64,000 nucleotides of DNA, from NCBI GenBank assembly GCA_006503475.1, contig RSEH01000072.1:108660-172659 (forward strand), given 5' to 3'. Position numbers and translations under genes: made by a program. Origin of the DNA: Stentor roeselii (Eukaryota > Ciliophora > Heterotrichea > Heterotrichida > Stentoridae). The notes beneath the pieces are model-generated. The model was given only the letters and a program-made list of their open reading frames with translations. It ran no database searches and was not told where the DNA came from. How positions within the stretch are numbered: position 1 is the stretch's first letter; each line of letters begins with the position of its first letter. Of this stretch, positions 46,966 to 56,680 are shown in pieces.

Positions 46966-48798
46966 TTATTTAGATAAGTCTTTCTTCGTCGAGATCTTCG
47001 GCAAGAACCGGTTTCGAATATTCGCTGATTTGTTTGACTCGAACTTTGTCAGCGCGTTCGCTTTGACCCCTGAGTTCTTTTTTCCAGTCAAGTTGCTGTT
47101 CAACTGGCTTCCTGACTCCATGTTCAAGATCCACAAGTCTTTTAGAGCTGCGATATCTTCAAGCTTCTGTGGTTCTTTCGAGTTAGGCACATCTTCGCTT
47201 ATTTTCCAGAAGTCAAAATCATCACGTTTAAGCATTTCTGGGTTTTTTTGAAGGAAAGTCCCTTCAACTCGCTTATGAAGAAAACCTGAAGATTTTGGAG
47301 AAAGTTTACGTTTTGGGCCTGTTAATAAGTTTTGAGACTTTTTTAGTTCTAGGATCTCGCTTGACTGTTTTTCGATGATTTCTTCGTAGTCTTTGATTTT
47401 TTGCTTGAGTTTTTGGATTTCTTCTTGAGGAGAGACCCAGACAGCGGAGTCAGGAGACCCTGCCTTGCCTGGACGTTTTTCTTTTGATGGCTTTTTCTTT
47501 AAGACTTCGCCTTTGCTCGGCTTTACAGGAGACGCAAGGTTTGGAGTCTCGGGGCTGGAAGAGTCGGAACCTCGACGCTGGGCGAGTTCGTTGGCCTTGT
47601 TCACGAAGATCTGGCCTAAAACGTTTTCAGGCTTTGAGTGGCTTGAAAGATCTTTTTTCACATTTTTAGAACTTTTAGAACTTTTTGAACTTTTCGAACG
47701 TTTTGAACGTTTTGAATCACTTGAGCCTTTACGAGGAGGGCCTTCAGGGATTAATGGAAACTGGTCGCCAAATGTTTGTTTCTGGTTCTTTGAGCGCTTT
47801 GCTACTGAGGATTGGGATTCGTTTACTTTTATTGCTTGGTCGGAACCTGAGGACTTTAAAGGCTTTTTCATGGACTTTTTTCCCTGGACTGGAAAAGAAG
47901 GGGTTTTTTCCATGTTTTCTGAGATTTTCCCTTTTTTGGCTTTTGGGGAACCTTCGTCTTTTGACCGGCTGCTGTTCTGGTCTTCTAGTTTTGAAGTGTT
48001 TTTTTGAGATAAAACTCCGAGTTGCTGCAGGATTTCACCTTCGGTCACGTTGTTTGAAGGGTTTTTCATGATCGGTACTTCGATTTCGTCGTCAGCGTCT
48101 TCAGAGTTGTCAGGCTTTTCAGGAGATTTTCCTTTTTTTGATAGTTTTTTACTGACCTGCAAGTTTTTTAAGGATTTTTCAGAGTTTTTTCCTGAAGAGG
48201 CTGAAGCGTCATCAATGTTTTGAAGAATGTTTTTATTTTGACCCTTTTCTTCATTGTTTTTAAAAGTTTCTGCTCGAGGTTTAGCTTTTTCTGGCTTGAA
48301 AGAGTCGTTTGGCATTGTTTTCAGAGTTTTGGAGTCTTTTATCTTCGCGACTTCTGAGGCTTTGACGCTTCGGTTATCTGGACCTTCAGCGGAGTCTTTA
48401 AAGGAATGGTCAGGGTGTTGAGGGGCTTCGGGTTCAGAGCTTTTTTCAGGTTTTTTTGAAGTCTTCGAGGTTTTGTTCTGGGGTTTTGAAGGGTCTTCTT
48501 CTGGATTTTTCTCTTCTTCTTTTCTGGAGGGTTCTGGCTTTTCTGATTTTTTGGCTTCTGGGATGCTTTTCAGGCTTTTTTTTTGGTTCAGATTCAAGGT
48601 CGGCTGCTTTTGAACAGCTTTTGGGCTCCCTTCGACGGGTGGTAGGTCTCGGTTCTTGCGATCTGAATTCGATGATTGGCTTTTTTTGGATTTTTCTGAA
48701 CTTTCGCCTGATTCTGAAGCAGAATTTTTTTTAAGTGGTCCGGGTTTTTGTTTTTCATTAGAAATAGTTTTAGGTTTGCCTTGAAGGATTTCTTCCAT
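46966..48798 (-). CDS. Long disordered Lys/Ser/Pro-rich protein, 610 aa
   Basis: Residues 1-450 are low-complexity: Lys, Ser, Pro and Glu dominate, with runs such as SKRSKRSKSSKSSKSSKNVK near residue 370. A single short coiled coil lies about 457-490 (EIQKLKQKIKDYEEIIEKQS). The C-terminal 100 residues look more ordered (DDFDFWKISEDVPNSKEPQK). No domain is recognised. The composition fits a linker or chromatin/cytoskeletal scaffold, but nothing more can be said from sequence. Confidence 0.7.
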   Translation of the reverse strand: MEEILQGKPKTISNEKQKPGPLKKNSASESGESSEKSKKSQSSNSDRKNRDLPPVEGSPKAVQKQPTLNLNQKKSLKSIPEAKKSEKPEPSRKEEEKNPEEDPSKPQNKTSKTSKKPEKSSEPEAPQHPDHSFKDSAEGPDNRSVKASEVAKIKDSKTLKTMPNDSFKPEKAKPRAETFKNNEEKGQNKNILQNIDDASASSGKNSEKSLKNLQVSKKLSKKGKSPEKPDNSEDADDEIEVPIMKNPSNNVTEGEILQQLGVLSQKNTSKLEDQNSSRSKDEGSPKAKKGKISENMEKTPSFPVQGKKSMKKPLKSSGSDQAIKVNESQSSVAKRSKNQKQTFGDQFPLIPEGPPRKGSSDSKRSKRSKSSKSSKSSKNVKKDLSSHSKPENVLGQIFVNKANELAQRRGSDSSSPETPNLASPVKPSKGEVLKKKPSKEKRPGKAGSPDSAVWVSPQEEIQKLKQKIKDYEEIIEKQSSEILELKKSQNLLTGPKRKLSPKSSGFLHKRVEGTFLQKNPEMLKRDDFDFWKISEDVPNSKEPQKLEDIAALKDLWILNMESGSQLNSNLTGKKNSGVKANALTKFESNKSANIRNRFLPKISTKKDLSK

Positions 48799-49036
48799 AT
48801 ATTATAAAGCTTTTATTGGTAAAGAATTATAAAAAGGGCTTAAAAGGTTTCTGTTATGAACTGAATTTTACTGTTGGTTTGGAAAGTTAATGAAAAATCT
48901 GGTTTTCCAGAACTTAACTAAAACAACAAAATTTCTCTCTTACAATAAAATTCACTTTTTTGCAACAAAGCCTATCTTCACCTTCTGATCAAAATCTTAA
49001 TGGTTCTTTAATTCATCCTAAAATAATTAATAATTC

Positions 49037-49363
49037 ATGAACATCCGCAACAAGCCTTATTTTCCACCCCTCAGAAAAAACTTTTACAGGGCAGGCCAAC
49101 ACAGCGTGATTCCTGAAAACCGTGAATTTTTCCGGAGTCCAAAAACCTCTAAAAACAGTTTCTCATCAAACATGAAGCCAAGCAACACACGAAATCTTTC
49201 AGTCTCTCCACGTTTTATCAGTTTCCACCAAGACCTTCTAAACAAGAGTCGAGTATCTCTTATAAACGATTCAAAACCCGAGAAATTTTCACTAAAAATC
49301 CCGATAAACGTAATAAAACTTCACGATTACGAGTTAGAGAACTGGCGCAGTCATTTAAGCTAA
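49037..49363 (+). CDS. Unknown small basic protein, 108 aa
   Basis: ATG 49037 (MNIRNKPYFPPLRKNFYRAG) follows AATAATTC. Rich in Ser, Asn and Arg, ending DYELENWRSHLS. No domain, signal or membrane segment. It converges on the aminotransferase gene, with 17 bp between stops. Coding character is moderate. Confidence 0.55.
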   Translation: MNIRNKPYFPPLRKNFYRAGQHSVIPENREFFRSPKTSKNSFSSNMKPSNTRNLSVSPRFISFHQDLLNKSRVSLINDSKPEKFSLKIPINVIKLHDYELENWRSHLS

Positions 49364-49380
49364 TTTAAATCTAATTTTAA

Positions 49381-50616
49381 CTACTCCAGCAAGATTTTTT
49401 CAGCTTTTTCATAATCACCCCAGTCTTTGCACAGTGCGAACCTGACAAGTGTTTCTCCAAAATGTTTATTTTCATCAGAAAAAAACGCGGAGCAAGGAAT
49501 AGCTGAGACTTTCAGCTCTTCAGTGATCCATCTGCAGAAGGCGAAGTCAAGAGTGGCATTTTCTTTATATTTATCAGGGATGAAGTCGCCGTTGTCAAGG
49601 ATCCTTGCAGATAAGAAGAAGCCTCCTTCGCTGAGCAAGGGTTGGACCTTGAATTTGTTGGAGTTCTTTAAGATGCGAATGAGGACTTCTCGCTTTTTTA
49701 CGTATTCGTTGAGTAGCCAGGCGTAGTAGTTAGGAAAGCCTTGGTACTCGTTTTCTGCTATTCTTAGTGACCTGGCAATGCCGCCTTGGCATGGCGTGTT
49801 TGAACAGAAACTCGCCCAGACTTTGGCGCAGCTTATCTTACGGACCAAGGCTTCTCCTCCCACCACCCACCCGGTCTTCCAACCTGTTATTGAAAAAAGC
49901 TTGCCGGCACTGGATAAGGTCACACTTCTCTCAAACATGCCTGGCAAGGTGCATAAACTCACGTGAGGACGACCGTCGAAAACTATGTGCTCGTAAACTT
50001 CGTCTGCCACTATTGCCACGTCTGGCCATTTTCGAAGGATCTCTGCTAACTTTTCAAGCTCTTCTAACGTAAAGACTTTACCGATCGGGTTGTTTGGAGT
50101 GTTGAAGAAAAATGCTCGAGTTCGAGGGGTGAAGGCAGCCTCGAGCTTCTCAAAATCGATGGTCCATGCAGAAGAATCATCAATTGGTGGGACCAAACTA
50201 ATTCGGATCGGAATTCCTCCAAAGATAATAATTTGAGGTATATATATATCAAAAGCAGGGTCAATGACGACCACTTCATCTCCAGGATTCAACATTGACA
50301 TTGAGCATAGCATCAAGGCTTCAGAAGCACCGTGAGTCACACTAACTTCTCTATCTGGGTCAATCTGCCGACCGTACTTCTGGCCGTAAACTCTTGAGAT
50401 CTCCTGGGTCAGAAGCTGAAAACCCGATGGTCTGCAGTATTGATTTTCATTGTTGTTTACTGCTTCTGTCAGTGATGATTTTACGAAGTCTTGGCAGATG
50501 AAATTGGGGAAACCTTGCCCAAGATTGACCGCCTGGTGTTTAATTGCCAAAGGAGTAAACTCAGTCCAAACTGTATATTGGAAGGGCTCTAATGAGTCTG
50601 GGAATTTCTTCCACAT
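49381..50616 (-). CDS. KYAT: Kynurenine aminotransferase-like PLP enzyme, copy 1, 411 aa
   Basis: Class I fold aminotransferase. NLGQGFPNF, THGASEALM, DPAFDIY, FNTPNNPIGKVF, ADEVYEHIVFDG and SSAGKLFSITGWKTGW (PLP Lys239) are all in place, matching the kynurenine/glutamine-phenylpyruvate aminotransferase group, also a cysteine beta-lyase in many species. The product from kynurenine would be kynurenate. A tandem paralogue of exactly the same length follows upstream in the genome order at 51039-52274. Complete, with catalytic residues intact. Confidence 0.92.
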   Translation of the reverse strand: MWKKFPDSLEPFQYTVWTEFTPLAIKHQAVNLGQGFPNFICQDFVKSSLTEAVNNNENQYCRPSGFQLLTQEISRVYGQKYGRQIDPDREVSVTHGASEALMLCSMSMLNPGDEVVVIDPAFDIYIPQIIIFGGIPIRISLVPPIDDSSAWTIDFEKLEAAFTPRTRAFFFNTPNNPIGKVFTLEELEKLAEILRKWPDVAIVADEVYEHIVFDGRPHVSLCTLPGMFERSVTLSSAGKLFSITGWKTGWVVGGEALVRKISCAKVWASFCSNTPCQGGIARSLRIAENEYQGFPNYYAWLLNEYVKKREVLIRILKNSNKFKVQPLLSEGGFFLSARILDNGDFIPDKYKENATLDFAFCRWITEELKVSAIPCSAFFSDENKHFGETLVRFALCKDWGDYEKAEKILLE

Positions 50617-51038
50617 ATTTATAATTGAGTGATTTTTTTTTTCAATGAAAATATATTGTCTAAATATACTGATTAGTATTAGAAAAAAGTTAAATCAGAT
50701 ATCTTTATTTGGCGATACTACTTAATTCTAGTTTATTGAGTGGATATGATGTTTATAATCAACAGAGCTAGAGGAATTTGAAACCATAAAATTTAAATTA
50801 GACTATTATTAGTAATGTTTGGGTAACCCCTTTAAGTTTTAGGATTAGATTTGAAATTATGGATTAAATGGTATACATATAGAAATTGGATAACTTTCGG
50901 TCTTTGAACAATTAATAATTGATTAGTTAATATAGTAGTTAAAAGTATTCTAAGCATATTAAATCTGCTTTCTTGGATAAAAATTTATGTTGTAATAATG
51001 ATTTATTATTTCTACTAACTATATTAATCTATTAAATA
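50617..51038. other. Intergenic, 422 bp between tandem aminotransferase genes
   Basis: AT-rich, no ORF or repeat seen. It holds the upstream region of copy 1 and the downstream flank of copy 2. Confidence 0.55.
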
Positions 51039-52274
51039 TTACACCATTAGGATTTTTTCTGCTTTTTCATAATCATCTCTGTCCTTACAAAGTGCAAATC
51101 TGACAATACCTTCCCCATAAGCTTTATTCTTCTCAGAAAAAAACGCTGAGCAAGGAATAGCCGAGAGTTTAAGTTCTTCAGTGCTCCATCTACAAAACGC
51201 AAAATCAAGACTTCCAGTCTCTCTAAACCTATGAGGTATAAACTCTCCTCCATCAAGAATCCTAGCACACAAGAAGAACCCTCCTTCAGACAACAACGGA
51301 GAAAGTCTAACCCGATTAGAAAATTTCAAAATTTTCAAGAGTTTATCTCTATTCCCCTGATACTCATTTCTGATCCACTGATAATAACTCGGAAACCCTT
51401 GATACTCATTCTCAGCAACTTTCAAAGCTCGAGCAATAGCTCCTTGACAGACAGTATTCGAGCAGTAACTAGTCCAAAGTTTTCCTAAATTGACCTTCTT
51501 AATAATATCAGCTCCTCCAACAGCCCAGCCGGTCTTCCACCCAGTGATTGAAAAAATTTTCCCAGCACTGGAAAGCGTCAAAGTACGATCCCACATTCCT
51601 TCAAAAGCGCAGAGACTCACATGTTCTCTGCCGTCAAACAAGACATGCTCATAGACCTCATCAGCAACAACTGCAACATCAGGCCACTTCCTTAAAATAA
51701 ACGCGAATCGGTCAAGTTCTTCACTGGTCATCACCTTGGCGATTGGGTTGTTCGGAGTATTGAAGAAGAAGCCTCGAGTTCTGGAGTTAAAAGCTTTCTC
51801 CAACTTTTCAAAGTCGATTGTCCACGGCGATGTTGAGTCAACTGGAGGATTTAAACTCACTCTTACCGCCTTTCCACCAACTAGCTCCACTTGTGGCTGG
51901 TAAAGGTCAAAGCAAGGGTCAAGCATGACGACTTCGTCGCCTGGATTCAAAAGAGCCATCGCTGCGAGTAGCAAAGCCTCAGTCGCGCCGTATGTCACTG
52001 CGACTTCGTTCGAGGGGTCGATTAAATGGTTGTACTTTTTACTGTAAACTTCGGAGATCTCGCTTTTCAACGGCTCGAAACCTGATGGGGGGCAATATTG
52101 GTTCTCGTCGTTTTCAACTGCTAAGGTCAAGGACGTCTTCACGAAGGCTGGACAGCTGAAGTTGGGGTAACCTTGACCCAGGTTCACGGCTTTGTGTTTT
52201 AGGGCCAGAGGAGTGAATTCGGTCCAGAGACGGTATTGATGAGGTTTCAGGTTTTCAGGCAGTTTTCTCCACAT
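51039..52274 (-). CDS. KYAT: Kynurenine aminotransferase-like PLP enzyme, copy 2, 411 aa
   Basis: Same 411-residue length as its neighbour and alignable over the full chain by eye without gaps, from MWRKLPENLKPHQYRLWTEF to YEKAEKILMV. NLGQGYPNF, TYGATEALL, FNTPNNPIAKVM, ADEVYEHVLFDG and SSAGKIFSITGWKTGW (PLP Lys) are intact. Differences are spread evenly, so the duplication is not recent; substrate-pocket changes such as DPAFDIY to DPCFDLY could mark different specificity. ATG follows CTAATAA. Confidence 0.92.
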   Translation of the reverse strand: MWRKLPENLKPHQYRLWTEFTPLALKHKAVNLGQGYPNFSCPAFVKTSLTLAVENDENQYCPPSGFEPLKSEISEVYSKKYNHLIDPSNEVAVTYGATEALLLAAMALLNPGDEVVMLDPCFDLYQPQVELVGGKAVRVSLNPPVDSTSPWTIDFEKLEKAFNSRTRGFFFNTPNNPIAKVMTSEELDRFAFILRKWPDVAVVADEVYEHVLFDGREHVSLCAFEGMWDRTLTLSSAGKIFSITGWKTGWAVGGADIIKKVNLGKLWTSYCSNTVCQGAIARALKVAENEYQGFPSYYQWIRNEYQGNRDKLLKILKFSNRVRLSPLLSEGGFFLCARILDGGEFIPHRFRETGSLDFAFCRWSTEELKLSAIPCSAFFSEKNKAYGEGIVRFALCKDRDDYEKAEKILMV

Positions 52275-52529
52275 TTATTAGAAATAGAGAATATTTGGGG
52301 TGGGGGGTGGGATAATTAATTTATAGATAAAGGGAGTTTATTTTGTAAGATTATTGAGAATAAAGGGAGTTACTTTTTAGATCTTATTGAGACATGATTA
52401 GTGAATTTATTTAGAGAAGGAATTTGAAACTTTATGTTAAACTTGAAATTATAGGGAAATGGTTCTCATAATAAAGATTAAGTTATTGGTTATTCCTGTT
52501 AAATCATTTATTGTCCTTTAATATTTTAT

Positions 52530-53597
52530 TTATAGAGTAAATCTCAAAGGCTTCTCTTTTTTCCTAATAAACCCGAGAGCAATGCACGTCAACCCAACAA
52601 AAGGCACAACAAGTAAAAACAAGTAATTCGTCGGTTGACTTTCAGCACAAACCACCTGAACCTCCATATTTCCCTTGCGTTCCTTGAGTCTAACAACCTC
52701 TCCAGTTTCTTCCCTGATCCAAGAGTCAACCCTAAAGTTCTCAAAAAATACTTGAAAGACTCTTGCACCTTTATTAAAATAAGGTTCAGGTCCAACCCCA
52801 GCATATCCAGTTTTCCTTCCATAAAAAAGACTAAAATTCCCCAATTTTCCTTCATAGTCATTGAAATGGTCATGTCCAGCAACAAAAGCCAAAACATGAT
52901 CCAATCCTTCTAAGACATACCTCGAATGATCTCCCGGACAAGCCACATCTTCAAACCTGTGTCCTTTAGAAACTGGCCAAAGGTCCATGAATTCAGGTGG
53001 AGGAATATGAACGAAAACCATTCCTGGAATATCTTTTCCGCTACTTATCTTAAAGGCTTCTTGAGTCGAACGAACCCATTCAAGTTGGTCTTGATGGATT
53101 TTGTCATACCCGAACTCGAGATGGTTCCTGTTTCCGGTATCAAGAGCCCAAAGCACCAGTTTAAGCTCTCCTTTGTGTGTGATCGGGACGTAGTAGTTGC
53201 TGCTGTGGCTTAAAGACGAAATTTCTTTGTGTGAAAGACTTAAGGCCTCGAACTCCTCTAATTTCAAAATTTCATTCCCGGATAAGTCGGCCTCGATGTC
53301 GTGGTTTCCTAAGACTAAAGCCCATGGTTTTTTGAACTTTTTCAATGGTTTGATGAACTTCTGGTAACTCTGGTTGAACCACCCTTCAGTCCCCGGCCAC
53401 GCGTATCCACTCACCAGGTCCCCAGTGACGACCACTATGTCAGGGTCTTCCCATCGCAGTTGGTTTTCTATCGCATTTGTGTTGAGGCTGTCTTGAATTT
53501 CTCCTTCTCCGTAGTGCAGATCAGTTAGTTGAAGGATTTTTAAAGAGGAGGATACAATTTCTAAAGACTGGCAGAAGCGGAATAATAAAAGAATCAT
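52530..53597 (-). CDS. Membrane-anchored calcineurin-like metallophosphoesterase, 355 aa
   Basis: A short signal sequence (MILLLFRFCQSLEIVS) is followed by the metallophosphoesterase motifs: ILQLTDLHYGE (D-x-H), VVVTGDLVSG (GD), LVLGNHDIEA (GNHD), MVFVHIPPPEF (H) and FVAGHDHFND (GHDH), the full two-metal site. Layout resembles the DCR2 / purple-acid-phosphatase-29 group. A hydrophobic segment about residues 326-345 (YLFLLVVPFVGLTCIALGFI) and a basic tail RKKEK would anchor it to a membrane with the enzyme in the lumen or outside. Substrate unknown. Confidence 0.88.
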   Translation of the reverse strand: MILLLFRFCQSLEIVSSSLKILQLTDLHYGEGEIQDSLNTNAIENQLRWEDPDIVVVTGDLVSGYAWPGTEGWFNQSYQKFIKPLKKFKKPWALVLGNHDIEADLSGNEILKLEEFEALSLSHKEISSLSHSSNYYVPITHKGELKLVLWALDTGNRNHLEFGYDKIHQDQLEWVRSTQEAFKISSGKDIPGMVFVHIPPPEFMDLWPVSKGHRFEDVACPGDHSRYVLEGLDHVLAFVAGHDHFNDYEGKLGNFSLFYGRKTGYAGVGPEPYFNKGARVFQVFFENFRVDSWIREETGEVVRLKERKGNMEVQVVCAESQPTNYLFLLVVPFVGLTCIALGFIRKKEKPLRFTL

Positions 53598-53827
53598 TTT
53601 TTGAAGGCATCTTGAGAATAAGATTAGTTGATAAAGTTGTTGAGAAGGGAAATAATGAAAGAGAGGACTTTGGGGTTGATAGAGAAATAATCTGAAAAAT
53701 TTAGACCTTCATATATTTAAGCTTTGAAGAATAAAGAAATTAAGTATTTGAATGTAACTTTCACTAGAAATTGATAAAATTTCCCATTTTGAACCACTAT
53801 CCGTTACTCAATGTAGCAAGATCATAA

Positions 53828-55123
53828 ATGTCAAGACCTGGGAATATTGGAATCCTCTCTTATGAGTTTTACATTCCGAATACATACGTAAATCAGACAG
53901 AATTCGAAGCATTCAACAAAGAGGGAAAAGGAAAATACTCATCAGGTCTCGGGCAATTGGAAATGGCAGCAGTGGGAGACCGAGAAGACATAAACTCAAT
54001 AGCAGCGACAGTTCTAATAAACCTTCTAGAAAAAAACTCAATTCCAGCAAGTAACATCGGCCGTTTAGAAGTCGGAACTGAGACATTCCAAGACAAGTCA
54101 AAATCAACGAAGACCTTTTTAATGGACTACCTTCAAGGGAACAGTTCAGTTGAAGGAATAACTGCAGTCAATGCCTGCTACGGAGCCATTCAAGCACTCT
54201 TCAACAGTGTTGCTTGGATCGAAAGTTCAAGTTGGGACGGGCGCTTGGCGATCGTGATAGCAGCGGACATCGCGATTTACGAAGCAGGCCCAGCAAGAGC
54301 GACAGGAGGAGCAGGGGCAGTCGCCTTGTTGATCGGTCCGAACGCTCCTCTCGTCCTGGAGCCTCTGCGCAGCACTTACATGGAAAACGCTTGGGACTTT
54401 TACAAGCCGATCCCTTCAAGCGAATATCCAGTGGTTGACGGGCAGTTTTCTCTCAAGTGCTACTTGAAGGCCATTTCAGAGTGTTTCCGATCACTTAAGC
54501 AAAAGACAGGAATTTCTAATGTTCAGAACTTGGCAGATTTTTACTGCTTCCATGCACCTTACATGAAACTCACTCTTAAAAGCTTCACGCATATCGTCAC
54601 TGAAGAAATGAAGTAAAAGTCATTCAGCGCTGCAGGGAAACAACCCGCGGAAGTCGTGAATAAAGCTGTTAAAGAGCTCTGGACTGGAAAAGTAAAACTT
54701 AAATAGTGTGAAAAAGCGACTCTTGCCGGGCAAAAAGTTGGAAATATCTACTCCGGGTCGCTACTTCTGTCACTTGGGTCGTTACTTGCTGGGCAGGACT
54801 TAAGAGCGGTGAGATTTAAGTAGGGTCAGACTATTGCGATGTTCGCTTATGGCTCAGGACTTGCTGCTTCCATGTTTCGCCTTAGAGCTGTCAGGGACTT
54901 GCCCAAGAATCCTGAACTTTTTGCTGTTTTGGCCTCGCGCATTAAAATTTCGCCTGAGGAGTACACTAGGAGAATGCTTGAAAGAGAAAAAAACTATGAG
55001 AAGAAAAACTTTACCACTGTTGATAGTTTGACTGAACTTCGACCTGGAACTGTTTATCTTGAAAAAGTTGATGATAGGTGGAGAAGGTTTTATAAACGCG
55101 TGGATAACAGACCCAGAATTTAG
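53828..55123 (+). CDS. HMGCS: Hydroxymethylglutaryl-CoA synthase, four exons, 416 aa
   Basis: Exons 53828-54612, 54628-54691, 54707-54808 and 54824-55123 with three 15-nt introns. Condenses acetyl-CoA with acetoacetyl-CoA to HMG-CoA, the entry to the mevalonate pathway. Catalytic residues: Glu81 in GRLEVGTET, Cys117 in AVNACYGA, His242 in FYCFHAPYMKL. Spliced C-terminal parts give KVGNIYSGSLLLSLGSLLAG, then MFAYGSGLAASMF and PGTVYLEKVDDRWRRFYKR, all family signatures. No obvious mitochondrial presequence, so the cytosolic form is likely. Without splicing the gene looks like three fragments. Confidence 0.95.
54613..54627 (+). other. 15-nt intron 1 in HMG-CoA synthase gene
   Basis: GTAAAAGTCATTCAG, phase 2, in-frame TAA. 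Removal gives TEEMNAAGKQPAEVV. A at position 10. Confidence 0.93.
54692..54706 (+). other. 15-nt intron 2 in HMG-CoA synthase gene
   Basis: GTAAAACTTAAATAG, phase 0, in-frame TAG. Removal gives KELWTGKCEKATLAGQ. A at position 10. Confidence 0.92.
54809..54823 (+). other. 15-nt intron 3, GTG donor, in HMG-CoA synthase gene
   Basis: GTGAGATTTAAGTAG, phase 0, in-frame TAG. Removal gives GQDLRAGQTIAMFAYG. A at position 10; donor is GTG. Confidence 0.88.
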
Positions 55124-55132
55124 AATAGTTTA

Positions 55133-56269
55133 ATGTGGAGATTTTTTTTGCTTTTTCAGGAAGTTCTAGGACTTGAAATCACTTTTGGGTCTTGTGCTGG
55201 ACTTTTTGGTGCTAGAAATGAAGATATCTGGGAAAGTGTTTTAAAGAGAATGCCTGATGTTTTTATTTGGCTTGGAGATGCGATTTATGCGGATAACATG
55301 ATTCTGCCTTTTTACTTTGTTGTTCCGGATGAGAAATCGTGGAAGGAAAAGTACCAAAAAGCGAAAAACCTTCCGGGGTACAAGGAACTCAGGGAAAAAG
55401 TCAGGGTGTTAGGCGTTTGGGACGACCATGACTACGGAGCCAACAATCAAAACCGGCACTTTTCACAGAAAAAACTGTCAAAAAAGCTGTTTCTTGAATT
55501 CTTAGATGAACCAAAAGACAGTCCTCGGTATCAAAGAGAAGGACTTTATGAAAGCTACGATTTTTTTGAGGGAAAGTTGAAAATTCGAGTTATTCTTTTG
55601 GATGACCGAACTTTTTTAGATCCTTTCGTGGAAGATGGAGACACTTTAGGAGATGTTCAGTGGATGTGGCTGGAAGAGCAGCTTGGAAACGGCGCTGATT
55701 TGTTTTTGATCATGAATGGTTTGCAGATTTTTGTGGAAGATAGAATAACGGTGACTGAAAAATGGCATGAAAAGAGCAGGGTGAGGCTTATTCAACTGCT
55801 AAAAAAATATCCGAATACGATTTTAGTTACTGGAGACGTTCATCATACTGAAATTTTGGAAGTCACTTGTGGAGGGTTTTCGTTGATTGAGTTTACTTCT
55901 AGTGGACTCACTCATGCTGTTAAAACGCAATATGGACCTTTTGCAGGAGCTGTAGTTGACTTTTGGTACCCTTTCACTTTTAATTTATCGCCCAGGTTCT
56001 ACTCGTTAAACTTTGGAAGCATCCAAGTTAGTGAAAATGGAAAAATTGTTATAAGATCTTTGGATCAATATGGTAAAGAGTATTTTTCACATACTGTCGA
56101 TTTAGAACAGATGAAAAGGAAGGTTGAAATAGGAAATTACTGCTTTCAAAGTGCTGCTGAAAGAAGGGCTTGGCATTGGATTTCGGTTTTTATTGTTATT
56201 TACTGGCCTTGGGTGAGTTTTTTATTGTCTGGAGTTATTTTTTGTAGAAAGTATAGCAATAGTTTTTAG
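55133..56269 (+). CDS. PhoD-like metallophosphatase, 378 aa
   Basis: A short hydrophobic N terminus (MWRFFLLFQEVLGLE) may be a signal peptide. ITFGSCAG, VFIWLGDAIYADN, VLGVWDDHDYGANN, ILLDDRTFLDP and ILVTGDVHHTEI match the PhoD-like alkaline phosphatase family (phosphodiesterase/phosphatase, metal-dependent). A C-terminal hydrophobic segment (WISVFIVIYWPWVSFLLSGV, about 351-370) suggests a membrane anchor. It starts 9 bp after the HMG-CoA synthase stop, on the same strand. Substrate unknown. Confidence 0.88.
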   Translation: MWRFFLLFQEVLGLEITFGSCAGLFGARNEDIWESVLKRMPDVFIWLGDAIYADNMILPFYFVVPDEKSWKEKYQKAKNLPGYKELREKVRVLGVWDDHDYGANNQNRHFSQKKLSKKLFLEFLDEPKDSPRYQREGLYESYDFFEGKLKIRVILLDDRTFLDPFVEDGDTLGDVQWMWLEEQLGNGADLFLIMNGLQIFVEDRITVTEKWHEKSRVRLIQLLKKYPNTILVTGDVHHTEILEVTCGGFSLIEFTSSGLTHAVKTQYGPFAGAVVDFWYPFTFNLSPRFYSLNFGSIQVSENGKIVIRSLDQYGKEYFSHTVDLEQMKRKVEIGNYCFQSAAERRAWHWISVFIVIYWPWVSFLLSGVIFCRKYSNSF

Positions 56270-56680
56270 TATTTGATATTAAGTTTAAATAGTTACTAAA
56301 ATATTCACCAATAAGAAAAATAACAGATTGGGCATGGTTTTACCTACAAAGACATCTAAAATGTTCTTATTGTGTAAAATTCCTAGCAATTTTACTTTCT
56401 ATTAACTCAAAGACAAACCTTCTTCATTCTACTAGTTTAAAATCCAACAATCAAGATAAAATGATAAAAAAATCAATCAAATATCTCAATCACCTATCAA
56501 CAAGGTCAATGGTCATGAATCCACATACCCTGCCATTATCAAATAAACTAATTCACTTTCTCCACCCTCAAAAAATCTTTCTTTTCTTATCCTCTGACTA
56601 ATGAAAACCCTTCAACCCCCAAACTCTTAAATTCTCCATCCTTCATCAAGAAATCCACAAGATCGAAGCTACCTATAATA
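56270..56680. other. Intergenic, 411 bp, G-poor upstream region
   Basis: The 250 bp before the next plus-strand gene are A/C/T with few G, matching the upstream strand bias seen elsewhere. No ORF or RNA gene seen. Confidence 0.55.

Noticed and set aside
54834-55031. 65-residue plus-strand ORF
   Set aside because: Alternate frame of HMG-CoA synthase exon 4.
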